Source: Haplosporangium gracile
Taxonomy: Eukaryota > Mortierellomycota > Mortierellomycetes > Mortierellales > Mortierellaceae
Reading direction: 5' to 3'
DNA length: 46,513 nt
Assembly (NCBI GenBank): GCA_015499985.1
Contig: JAAAUF010000232.1
Span: 1 to 46,513, forward strand
Positions 1 to 9,902 of this stretch are shown here, piece after piece. Position numbers and translations under genes: made by a program. Every line of letters begins with the position of its first letter. Position 1 is the first letter of the stretch. The notes beneath the pieces are model-generated. The model saw only the letters and a program-made list of their open reading frames with translations, was not told where the DNA came from and made no database searches.

Positions 1-104
1 TGGTGCACTACAAATACTACAGTAAAGGCGCGATTAACTAGACTACAGAGACATCGCCATATCCGGACCAAGGGGCACCGGTTGTTACAATACTAACGTA
101 GAAT

Positions 105-284
105 ATGTACCCCTTAACCGATCCAAGAACTAGTGTAAGTGAACAAAGCATCGACAACGCGACCTCGAATTCTAATGAAGCAAGGATTGAAAAAGCCGAC
201 ATCGAAGGATCAAAAAGCAACGTCGCCATGAACACTTGGCTGCCACAGGCCAGTTATCTCTTCACAAGACTATCCCTCGATTAG
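105..284 (+). pseudogene. short coding-like remnant, unknown family
   Basis: A 59-codon frame runs from an ATG at 105 to a TAG at 282-284. Its composition is protein-like (Ser, Asn, Asp, Glu, Lys rich, no low-complexity run). The same frame stays protein-like upstream to base 3 but is cut by two TAG codons, at 39-41 and 99-101. This looks like the decayed 3' part of a gene entering from the left edge of the window. I do not recognise the family, and the frame could be chance. Confidence 0.25.
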
Positions 285-506
285 CGTGCTACTGCGACCG
301 ATAAAGATTGGTAGGTGTCGCGTTGATTTTTTTTATTTTTACCAAGGTAGTGATGGGTCGTATGTGACGTGGTAGGCGTCGTGTTGATGAAGATTCTTAC
401 TTCAACTGAAAAAGCGACTCTACGATCACGTGACGTGTCCGGCCTCCCTTATTCCTAAAACTTCATTCCATAAATGTGGTCCCTTGATGCTATTTTTTGA
501 CATTGC

Positions 507-588
507 CCCTTGATGTCATCCCTTGACGTTGTCCCTTGATGTCGTCCCTTGATGTCGTCTCTTGATGTCGTCTCTTGATGTCTCTTGA
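507..588. repeat. 13-bp tandem array
   Basis: About six head-to-tail copies of a 13-bp unit, consensus CCCTTGATGTCGT, with the last copies drifting to CTCTTGATGTCGT and then truncated. Degenerate single copies lie on both sides (about 480 and 635). The unit length is not a multiple of three, so any translation cycles through frames. It is best read as a non-coding minisatellite. Confidence 0.85.
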
Positions 589-959
589 TTTTAGCCTTAA
601 ATCTTAGTGGCACCCTCCTTGAAGCTATCCACTGATGTTGTCCCTTGACACCCATTTATCTCAGTGTGCACATTTACTTTTGCCCTATGTCCATCTTCTC
701 CTGCAGATTACGGCTGTCCTACGTTTATAGAAATACCCAGCTTCCTGTCCATCAATAGCACATACTACACTCGTAACAATTTCTACAACATACATCGTCC
801 CAGCATCCTTGCAAGAGCCATTACACAAACGAAATTCGTGGCAGAACCCTCACAAGCACATTACAGACCCCTACCAAGAACGCTCACAGCTGCACCCAAT
901 ATCAAACGATAATTCACGTTGAGTAGGGTGTTCTGTTTGACTTTGTGTGGTTGCTGTGA

Positions 960-1830
960 CATGAGTCTCGGCTCAAAGAGAGGATGCACTGAAAACAGCG
1001 GCTGAACTCTATGGAGCTTTGGATAATCCCATGGCTACCCCCAGGAAAGAAATCTCAGACGAACGACAATTCGATAAATCCCAGAGGATATTTCAAGAGG
1101 GCACAGGAGAATGTGATAGGCGTCCTGAAATTCACTACCAAAAAAGGACTGGTCGCGTTCAATGACCAGAAGGCTCAATGTTTCAGGAACTACGCCAACT
1201 CAGAAACTCCGTAGGATAAAAAATTCTATATTTCGTTTACGCCGGACCCCAACGCTGAAATCTGCGCTTTCCGTAAGGATGTAACTCGAAAGCCGACTTT
1301 TGTGGAAGGACTTACACAAAACTTTGATCACCTTCGAAAGGACGGAGAGAAGGGTATATTTGTCTGCAGGACCATTCGCGGGGCTACGGCGTACAGAGCG
1401 GACTCTGCATATACACCCAGGATGGGCTGGGTAAAAATCTAATCAGTCCTCGTCACCCTCGATCCTTCGAGTTCCCAGAACACTGTCACCATGTCTCCAA
1501 CGATCACTTCCCTTATCTATCCACTTTTCCAATCGCATCGCTCACAGGAGCATCCCCAGCTCCTGCTTCGATAGTTCCTTCGTCTTCCATAAAGAACAAG
1601 AGATGTTGCCATAAGAACAAATTTGTAGAACAACAGGCTGATGAGCATTTCAGAGTGTTCCAAATTCTACTTAGGAGTCAAACTCACTCTTTCTTCTCTT
1701 TTCCTTGCCTCGCGATTAAGGAGTGTAGTAATTTATATGATGTTACTCAGAGAGGGTCAAAGGCCAGAGTTGTAGGACCACTGTTAAGTCCTCAATTGGT
1801 ACGGGGGAAAGGGATTGTAGGTTGAAGAGG
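960..1830 (+). pseudogene. frameshifted coding remnant, unknown family
   Basis: Protein-like segments follow one another in different frames on the plus strand: about 985-1100, then 1100-1211 (ending at a TAG), then 1217-1441 (ending at a TAA). A further ATG-less open stretch runs from about 1530 to 1826. The third segment is rich in charged residues and contains FTPDPNAEICAFRKDV. The frame switches suggest indels in a formerly continuous gene rather than introns, because no good donor/acceptor pairs join them. I do not recognise the product. A set of unrelated fragments is also possible. Confidence 0.3.
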
Positions 1831-2087
1831 GTCGATAGTAGGGAGTAATGGTAATAGTGTCCTAACGAATTACATGAAACAATACACTGCAACGCGCCAG
1901 CGAAACTCTCGTCAGTACTGCTCTCGCTCAAGAAGTGATGTGTAAAAAGATCATGAGCAGACAAGAGGGCTCGGCGCATTAATAATACTATGTTTTCTAA
2001 AGAATTGACTGCTAATCTAAGGCGTCGCCACCGGAATAAACTTATGTCTACATTACACAGGCAACTTTCTCCATAGCATCGCACTAA

Positions 2088-2618
2088 TTGAAAAGTTGTA
2101 TATTGACCCTGACTTTAGCAGATGCACTCTTCAATTTTATGGGGCAACTTGTGCGCGAGAACCTCCAACTTGAAGCGGTCATAACCCGGCTAACCGAGGA
2201 TCTCGATTACCTCAACTTTGCACTTAGCAGCCTCATCCTTACAAATGGGCGCGTCGTCAGGATAATCAACTTCTCAATGATAACCAGTATCGAGCACTTA
2301 ACCTCCAAAAGAGATAGTTATCAAGCGGCACATCTTATTATAATTCTTCTGGACATTTTACTTCCACACAGTGGTAAAGACCTTTTGCGAGAATTGTACT
2401 TGAGCCAACTACAGTTCCGTCACTCAAACTTCTGCAGGGGGGAGACACATCGGAGCATGATATGTTACATACTTTTCAGTTTTTCGTTAAATCCTCTTAT
2501 GAGTAAACTCATATTAAAGAGAGATCTGTTACAAGCGACTTCTAAGCCAAGGGTGAGCGACAAGTGGTCAAGTAGCTTTACAGCTATTTGGGTGAAAAAT
2601 CTTCACCACATACAATAG
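2088..2618 (+). CDS. hypothetical protein, 176 aa, weak
   Basis: An uninterrupted ATG-to-stop frame of 176 codons. The product is Leu/Ile/Ser rich with a possible short helix near residues 20-45 (contains RENLQLEAVITRL). There is no signal peptide, no recognisable domain, and no intron signal at either end. It lies in a stretch of decayed sequence and could be a fragment or chance. It is listed because it is the longest clean frame between the left edge and the gene at 3224. Confidence 0.22.
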   Translation: MKSCILTLTLADALFNFMGQLVRENLQLEAVITRLTEDLDYLNFALSSLILTNGRVVRIINFSMITSIEHLTSKRDSYQAAHLIIILLDILLPHSGKDLLRELYLSQLQFRHSNFCRGETHRSMICYILFSFSLNPLMSKLILKRDLLQATSKPRVSDKWSSSFTAIWVKNLHHIQ

Positions 2619-2701
2619 TACCATGCAGGTTACATTTGTCAGCTTCCTCATCTCCTTCTCTATAAATGGCTTTCTCATCAAGCTCTTCTCGAAACCTCAG
2701 T

Positions 2702-2950
2702 CTACAATGAACTCGTCCACAGTCTGTTCTTCTTCCTCACCTTTTCACACACTCTTCGCCGTTCGGCTCTTGACTGCTCCGATTTGATCTTGACTGTGCC
2801 GGCTGTGGCATAGACCTCGACCAGGTACTGCTTGATATAACCGTTGAAGGCGCTGACTCGCCCGTCACCGCTGACTTCCGGGAGGCGACCCAGATCCATA
2901 TTGCTGACGAGTTCGGGATTCTTGACAAGACTGAAATAGGGGCACAACAA
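2702..2950 (-). pseudogene. coding-like fragment, unknown
   Basis: An 82-codon minus-strand frame with convincing composition: a hydrophobic to neutral first half (contains SAFNGYIKQYLVEVYATAG) and a basic C-terminal third (AERRRVCEKVRKK). It lies 270 bp beyond the stop of the eleven-exon gene on the same strand, so it could be a remnant of another gene or an alternative terminal exon. No splice pair linking the two was found. Function unknown. Confidence 0.25.
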
Positions 2951-3223
2951 GGCTGGAGTATGCGTGGGGTGAAGAGGGACAAGTGGAGAGAGACGTGTGG
3001 ACGAAGGAACAAGAGAACGAGGAACGATTGTGTTGAACTTATTTCTTAATATATAATAGCCACTTTTACAAACGACTTGTCCATTCTGGCACTATCCTCA
3101 TAGAAAAGACGATATATGCCATTTTTATTCTCATATTCATTGTGCAAGTCCAGATTAAAAGAATGGTGGCAACAAGTGCGGGAGAAATGTGCATGGTGGT
3201 GGTGGGTGGCGGCTCTGCGAACT

Positions 3224-6200
3224 TCAAGGGGAGGAATTGAGCAAATCCCTCCATTCTCCTTCACCCCTCCAGTCGTCCTCGGTGTCATGGTGGCGGTTTG
3301 CTCGTGCCCGCTTCTCTTTCCGCTCTTCTTGCTCCGCGCGATTGTATTCATCAATCAGACGAAGAGTTTCGGCCTAAAAAAAAATTCAACACCGATCATT
3401 AGAAAAAAAATATACAGTAGCCCCAGTAGTAAATAATGCGCTTTAAAACGTACTCTAACCAGTAACAGCTGGCGAGCTGCGTTCAAAGATAATGACAGTT
3501 GCTTGAGGCTTGGATATATCCTCGCTGGTGTCCATCGCTTGAATCGGGTGACATTTGTCCCTTGAGCGCCCCAGCAAAGACTCACACGTTGCACAACTGG
3601 TCCTATATGACAAAATGGAAATTGATTATTAGGACATATACCATAGCATTAGATACGAAATCTGATAAAACTGAATCGTGGCGTTACCTCCAAAAACCAT
3701 TCCAATAATCCACGCTTTTCTCAGTCTGTGCGCCCCCCCCAACTTCCAGGGATCGTGCGGATAGAATGTCGTGCAGCTGTCTTGGGACCTTAAAGGTGGA
3801 CTCTCGAACATACTTGCCGGCATTCTCATCCCACTGCTTCGCTGCTTCTCCAATTATCCAATCTCTCACAGGTGCCTCTAAGGTTCGCCAGATCATGTCC
3901 GCACGCACTCCCATCTTTTTTCTGTTGTTCTGAGGAGCGACGTTGGCATAGCGTTCTTTGTTGTTTCGTCGACTCGTCGAATCGATTCCTGTGACTTCGC
4001 CGGTGATGATGTACGATCCTGGAACTGCCTTCGCCAGCAGACGGGTGCCACTCCACGCGTTATTCATCCACCAATCTTCCGAAAGAAGCGATTCCAAGAC
4101 GAATGGTGAGGGATCCATCCCGTACAGGTCGCACCTAGAGTATTACAAGATGTAGTATGTCTTAGTAACGTTACAGTAGTCATAGAGTTGGGCAAAATTG
4201 CCAAAGGAGGATGGTGTGAAAGGTAAGGGTGCGCAAAGAAATGTACAACGGTGCACAACATTAACAATCATGCAGAGAATGGAGCACAAACCAGCTCTCC
4301 GCACAGCGGTGTACATTGGCCTTCTCCGTGTCATGCGGCCGCCTGTCCAATACGCTGATGATATCTTGCTGTTGGACGATGTCTTCCAAAGTGTCGAGGT
4401 ATTCCGCTGCTTCCGTTGAATAGGTCGCAGAGGCAGGCAGGTTGGATTTAATTTCGCTCCAGTCCTGAGGAGAGAAGAGGGATTCGGTGTACTTGTCCTG
4501 GAGGTCGACCATGAAACTGCGAATAGGGCTAAACGCATGAAAAGCAGCATGAAAATAAATGTTACTAAATGCAACACACGTTTTCGTAGATGAAAATGTT
4601 CATGTCAGCACAATTACTTACTGATCGACAGATAACCCCAAGCCTGCCTGATGAAGGACATTCTCCACCACAGTTCCCGACTCCAGAAGCCACTTGGGGC
4701 CTAGAGCGGAATGGCGTCGTTGGAGTGAGCTCTTAGCTGTTTCAGCGAACTATCCGGTAAAAACCGAAAATAAGGTACGGCTAGAAAAAATAGGCAAGCA
4801 ATGACGATTTTGTGAAATAATCACAGAAACAGTGCTGGCAGTACCTTTTCATCAACTTTCTTCTTTTTCTTGGCTTGATCGGCGATAGTGTTCCCTGCAT
4901 GAGCCGTTTTTTTTCGTTTGGCTAAGGCGATAATACAACACAATAATACGTTACTAAACTATTCACAAAGCAAAGTCTACACTGCCATGCGAAGACATCG
5001 CAAATACATACCGAAAGTTGGGCCCGGCTCCCGTTCCAGATCCTTCAAAGTAATAATTGGGTAAGCTAGAGGCCGATAATATTAAGGACGAAAATAAGTC
5101 GTCAGTGGTCAATACGGTTGTCATGGGCAATCGGTCCACTTCAGACTAAAAGAGTACATACCATAACCAGGGGCAGCTGTATCGATACCATCCAGAGCTC
5201 CGCTGTCGGTAGCCTGACTGACATCATCCACAGCATTGGTGTCGGATACTGGGTCAATGTCCTCCGATGGATTGTCGTTGTATATGTCGTCCGCCTCCTC
5301 GGTGTCATCGAGATCTACGCGTCAAAGGACTGGTCAGGTGAATTTGCAACAATACGTGCGAGTCAATCGTTACTCATCTGCGGTAACATGTATAAATACG
5401 GCAAGTACATTACCTTTACCTTCACCGCGATCGCCCTTCGAGGCAGGCGCAGCGTTCTTGCGCGTCACGCCTTTGTGAAGAGTTAATGACACTCCTGAGG
5501 GCTCTCTGTTGGACAATGAAATTGTTTCTGATTCCAGGTCTAATATCATAGTGTCAAAGGGTTGAAAAGCCAAATCAGTGTGTGTAGAGCATGGATGAGT
5601 CGGCATTGGCTTTCATGACAATAAAGCCCGCTTTTGCGATAGCAGCGCGCCTCGTTCTGAAAAACTCGGTCTGGTTGATGCAAGGAAGATGGCTGTGAAC
5701 CAAATGTCTCGTACCTGGAGAGACAGAGCCAAGCTTGTCCTGATTCTTTCCTACAATGTGCGTGGCTCCTGTTTGGATATAGTTCTCCTCTGTCTCGCCT
5801 ATTGAGGGTGCCCCTGATCCATCAATGAATTTCGCTAGAAGAGGCACTTTTAATGAGATAAGCGTTAGAAGTGAAATAGTGCTATCGTAGAGTGACAGAG
5901 AGGGATTAGAATAGAACTCACCAGATCTAAGCATGTGTGTCATCTCAGCTTCATTGTCGCGCAATTGCATTCTACTTGTCGTCAACATATCCAACTTCCG
6001 ACCAACAAGCTCCTTCTTGACAAGATATTCCGTGACAGCCTTTGCCTGGTTGTGTGACATTCGACCTAAGTCGTCTAGAGCCTTGTGCTCACTTTCTCGA
6101 AATGTGGCCATCCAGCCTTCCCACTCTTGTACGATGGCCTTCTGGTTGGCTAAGCCCATATCCCGACTCGCATAATAGTCCGTAGGATTTGCTTGAAGAA

Positions 6201-6297
6201 CGTTGTCAAGGGCCAAAAAGTATGCCGCTCCGTTGCGACTACTGTTGATTGATTGGACCAAGCGCCTCTTCCATGATCTTACAGTCTGAGATGACAT
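3224..6297 (-). pseudogene. eleven-exon gene of unrecognised family, frameshifted
   Basis: Eleven exons can be laid out on the minus strand: 6297-5922, 5846-5715, 5539-5414, 5314-5162, 5065-5012, 4921-4845, 4749-4622, 4528-about 4270, 4134-3688, 3602-3460, 3373-3224. All junctions except the one between exons 8 and 9 have GT/AG ends and matching phase. The product would be about 680 residues: an N-terminal helical part (about 1-125), an acidic linker in exon 4 (DDTEEADDIYNDNPSEDIDP), a Lys-rich patch in exon 6 (QAKKKKKVDEK, possible nuclear signal), a middle region with KWLLESGTVVENVL, a conserved-looking core in exon 9 (KKMGVRADMIWRTLEAPVRD), and a basic C terminus. After a C8 tract at 3733-3740 the frame that continues smoothly into exons 10 and 11 is off by one base, so the gene is broken there or the base is an assembly error. 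I have the impression that this is a multicopy family in Mortierellaceae but cannot name it. Confidence 0.6.
3733..3740. other. C8 homopolymer causing a frameshift
   Basis: Eight consecutive C on the plus strand (G8 in the gene's sense). With seven G the exon-9 frame reads EVGGAHRLRKAWIIGMVFGG and joins exon 10 in phase, giving VVQRVSLCWGAQGTNVTRFK. With eight G the frame ends in a different, less protein-like exon 10. Either a genuine inactivating insertion or a sequencing error typical of homopolymers. Confidence 0.75.
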
Positions 6298-6463
6298 CGT
6301 CTAGCAATGTCAGGTAGTACAGTGAGAAAAAGTGGTCAGAAGTAGCCATTTCACGCTAGGGTTTTGCTGTACTCGTTTACTCACACCCATAGTTCTAAAA
6401 ACAAACATTGTCAATAGATATGTGATGTCTATAAACAATGCGTGACGGTGTGGCCGCTTAATT
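6298..6463. promoter_or_regulatory. probable 5' flank of the eleven-exon gene
   Basis: Short unique stretch directly upstream of the minus-strand start at 6297, before the direct repeats begin. No clear TATA box or pyrimidine-rich leader was seen, unlike the other genes in the window. Confidence 0.3.
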
Positions 6464-6616
6464 AGGCATCACGCGAAACTAGCCACTCTCACAATGCAAA
6501 CAAGTGGTAGACGCTGACGAAGCACCAGTCCGCAATGGGAGGTGACGCCCGATAGCCTAAACAATTTACAGATTCCTAATCAAGCACAGGTTGTGCACAA
6601 GTAGACCTGCCGACAA
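6464..6616. repeat. 153-bp direct repeat, copy 1
   Basis: Begins AGGCATCACGCGAAACTAGC and ends CCTGCCGACAA. Matches copy 2 at 6711-6863 without indels and with only a handful of substitutions. Offset 247 bp. No coding content, no obvious terminal inverted repeats. It may be an old tandem duplication or part of a non-autonomous element. Confidence 0.85.
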
Positions 6617-6710
6617 TAATAAATACTTCAAAGAGTAGCGCTTAAAGCGCGACGTTACGAATGGACTTGTGGAATCCATACATAACGCTTACAGATGAAG
6701 CCGATCAACC

Positions 6711-6863
6711 AGGCATCACGCGAAACTAGCCACTCTCACAATGCAAACGAGCGGTAGACGCTGACGAAGCACCAGTCCGCGATGGGAGGTGACGCCCGAT
6801 CGCCTGAACAAGTAACAGATTCCTAATCAAGCACAGGTTGTGCACAAGTAGGCCTGCCGACAA
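6711..6863. repeat. 153-bp direct repeat, copy 2
   Basis: Second copy of the repeat at 6464-6616, same orientation. The 94 bp between the copies is not itself duplicated, so this is an interspersed pair rather than a perfect tandem. Confidence 0.85.
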
Positions 6864-6919
6864 CATCATACTCTTTCGATCGGGATGGAAACAGCGTATG
6901 AAAACATTACCTGAAAGTA

Positions 6920-6960
6920 AGAGAGAGAGAGAGAGAGAGAGGTGCGTGTGTGTGTGTGTA
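6920..6960. repeat. GA and GT microsatellites
   Basis: About eleven GA units followed directly by a GT-rich run (6943-6959). A compound simple-sequence repeat in the space between the direct repeats and the CRN pseudogene leader. Confidence 0.9.
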
Positions 6961-7179
6961 AGTAAGAAGAGAGAAGGATGAAGCGATAAGCGAGAGAGAA
7001 AGAGAGGTGATAGTGGGAGTAAGGATGAGGTTGCTGCGGAAGAGATGAAAGGTGTAGAAGGAAGAAAAGGAGTGGTGGCAAAAAGCCAAAAAAAAAAACT
7101 CGAGTTGGTGACGCTACCATAATTTATATCTCTGCCGTATAGGAAATAACAGATTATTTTGCCGGTGCTCCCACGCTCT

Positions 7180-7565
7180 TTTTACTTGTCATTCTCCTTG
7201 TTGCCACCATTCCCACACCTTCATCGCCCTTATCAACTCCCCTGTCTCTCCCACGCGCACTCTTCCCACATCTCCTTGCTGTGCTCTTTTTTTGTTGTCT
7301 TTCCCCAATTTTTCTCACCTTCATTGCCTCTGCCGTCGCTCCCACGCTCTCTTTCGACTTTACCTTTTCGTTTGTTTCTCATCATCGTCTTTCTTTGCCA
7401 GCATTTCTACACTCTCATCGCCTTTGCCGCCGTTCTCACGCCTTACTTTTCCTTTTGACCTCACACCTTTCATCCTTTGCACTTCTTTTTTCTTTCACCC
7501 CTCACCCGTTCTTTACACTTTACCCTTCTCTTCACCCTCTTCTTCACTTGATGCTTCGCAACACT
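7180..7565 (+). promoter_or_regulatory. pyrimidine-rich minisatellite leader of the CRN pseudogene
   Basis: A CT-rich tract made of degenerate copies of a unit resembling TTCATCGCCTTTGCCGCCAC followed by TCCCACGC, seen near 7200, 7320 and 7415. A clearly related array lies at 45560-45720, again just before a CRN start codon. The last bases before the ATG (CTTCGCAACACTATG) also match the other gene (CTTCGCAACACCATG). This looks like the shared promoter/5' leader of the family. Confidence 0.6.
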
Positions 7566-9470
7566 ATGACCGACAATCTTCTGACCCTGTTCTGTCTTGT
7601 TGATGGAAACTCTGTGTCATTCTCAGTCATCAAAAACTGTCGACCACCTCAAGAAACTCATTAAGGCAGAAAAGACCAACAACCTCAGCGATGTCGATGC
7701 AAACCAGCTCACTCTATAGCACGTCTCCATCCTCTTGTTCTAAAGAAGGACTGCAAAGACATTTTGCTAGGTGACGTTCCCTTAAAAGAAGAGCTCGATG
7801 AAACAGGCGATCTCTCAGACGTGTTCCTGATCAAGCTGCCCAAGAAGACAATCCACATATCGTCCAACGCCCTCCTCCAGGTAATGCACACGCGTTTATT
7901 GCTTTTTTGTGTCTTTCTGTTTGTATCGTCGACTCTTGCCTATGTACTAACTTGAAGCACTCATCCATTTGCACCAACATAGTCCATGCACCTGTTCCTT
8001 CTCGAGCCTTTTGACTCCTCTTCCTGGCTCTCTTTCGGATGGTTCTCGCCCTGGCACGCCGTTGTCAGGTCCGTCACTCGTATGTAGCCCTGAAGTCCAA
8101 CCTTTAATGATCACATGCCGATACCTGAAGATTGGAGCAATACTGACTGTGTTCCCGTTGCATTCAAATAGGGGACAAATGGCAACAACTTTTTGTACAG
8201 ATTGAGGGTAACTTCTTCGTACCTGATTCGAGGAATTACATAAGCCTCGTCCAGTTCGTTAATGGTGGTGCGCACATTCCGACAACAGGAGGGACAAATG
8301 GGCGCTTTACCCTTTGTTCATCCTCGTGCAGGCAGCCCAGTTTCTTGTTTCGGAACCTACCAGAATTGGTGGAGACCCAGAACCCTCCCAGTACTGCCGA
8401 TAGAGCTCTCGAAAAGATTCGTGAGCGAGCGATTCCCTTGTTACCGCTCTTCGGTGTCTCTGGATGCGGGAAAACGAGGACGACGATCGAGATGCTCTCC
8501 AAGAACCGGGGCTTCTATTTCAACGGAAGCGGCACGCATTGGGGCTCCGGTGATCTCCTCAGGTTTCTCAACTTAGTCCAGCAAAGGAAACGATACCAAA
8601 GTCGTGATCTAGGAAGCAATACCCACGTTCACATCCTGGCGCTGGCTCTTGTTCTTATTCGTGCCATAATTTTGAACCACTGTATCAACATTGCGGCGCG
8701 CGAAGGAACGACATTTACTTGCAAACACTGGATGCTGCTGCAAGTTGGTTTCTACTCGATCGGTGTCAAAGACCTGTTTGCTATGCTGTTCACGTTGACT
8801 GCAAATGATCTCTATCGTCACTCCGTAGACACCACAACCATGAGCACCTTCGCGCAAAAGCGATTCTCCAGACTTCACGAACGCCTTCAAAACCTCGCCA
8901 TCAACACACCCTCCCAGCGCTTTGGCTTCAAGATCCTTTTGGTGATTGACGAAGCTCAAAATCTCGGCAAAGAGGAATTTTGAACCTTTCTTTCACAACG
9001 AATACCTTCGGAAGCTGAACGACGAGCCGGAGCTGCCTCTCTTGACAACTACATGCGACCGATCCTCTCCCCATTAGTTCATGGGCTCTACCAGATCTCT
9101 CCCGACGAGAACCTGTTTTGCGTGGTACCTTGTGAGACTGGTCTCAGCATTTTCGATATGAAATGGCTCGAAGACTCGGCCCCTGTCCCCAAAGGTTACC
9201 AAGAGCGGCTTGGGCCATTCACCGATTTCTAAGGCTGGGAATCGCTCGAACAAGTTCAACACTACCGAGATCTTGTGCGTCGTTCGCTGCCCAATGCCGA
9301 CGGCAGAAACATTTTTAACACTCGTGTGCCAGACGATTCGATACCAGAGCTCTTTGCACGCTTGCGTGGGCGTTTTAGGCCCATTGTTTCCGCTATCGGT
9401 AAGCAAGGTCAAATGGTTGCTGTTGCCCCGATCTAGAAAGGAGTGGGGAAGAAGAAGATCAAGACAGCCT
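7566..9470 (+). pseudogene. Crinkler-type protein with P-loop NTPase domain, inactivated
   Basis: The ATG at 7566 opens a CRN N-terminal domain (MTDNLLTLFCLVDGNSVSF), followed in shifted frames by the remaining parts of that domain, including the VQRPPPG motif that ends exon 1 before GTAATG (7880-7885). A second exon-like stretch lies near 7982-8070. From about 8171 a long frame leads into an NTPase domain with Walker A GVSGCGKT (about 8449-8472) and Walker B LLVIDEAQNLGK (about 8935-8970). CRN proteins of this design pair a ubiquitin-like header with an NTPase and a variable toxic domain; they are modular effectors or conflict-system proteins. Here the frame breaks at about 7630, 7725, 7855, 8980 and later, with in-frame stops such as TAG after 7710 and TAA near 9230, so the copy is dead. 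The 3' end is approximate. Confidence 0.85.
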
Positions 9471-9902
9471 AGGCAGGTAGCGCTAACAGATCTATCGATA
9501 TTAGTTAATACCAGGCTTTTCCTTCCCTGTAGACAAAAAAAAACACAGCTCTTGCCGCAATTCTATTCAATCCAAACAACAGTAGGAAAACAAAAGAAAA
9601 GAAAGGGCATCATGGCTTGCATGATCTATTTCCCACTGAATTAATAAAATGGCTGTTTTGAGCCCAAAATAATGAACGCATCTGGGGCACAGTGCGCCAA
9701 GCTCTGCGGAAGCTTGAATGAACAGATGGGTCGCGATGACTAGGCTTGTAAAAATGCAAGTGTCTAGATTTATGCTGAGGGACTAATTAAAATGAAAATT
9801 TAGTACCACGGATGATTAGAACTGCGTGATCATGTACCGTTGAGCACGCACTCATCCTTCTAAACATGAGCCAGGTGTGGGTGTGGGTAAAATTGTACTT
9901 CC
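9471..9902. other. intergenic, no feature seen
   Basis: AT-richer sequence between the CRN pseudogene and the ML pseudogene. I searched the minus strand for a third exon of the ML pseudogene, comparable to the one at 12419-12462, and found none. Otherwise nothing recognisable. Confidence 0.5.

Noticed and set aside
5575..5714. Reading exon 2 of the eleven-exon gene on to the stop at 5575
   Set aside because: The stretch is protein-like, but a good donor (GTACGA at 5714) and acceptor (ATATTAG before 5539) give matching phase with exon 3. I kept the spliced model while noting that it is not certain.
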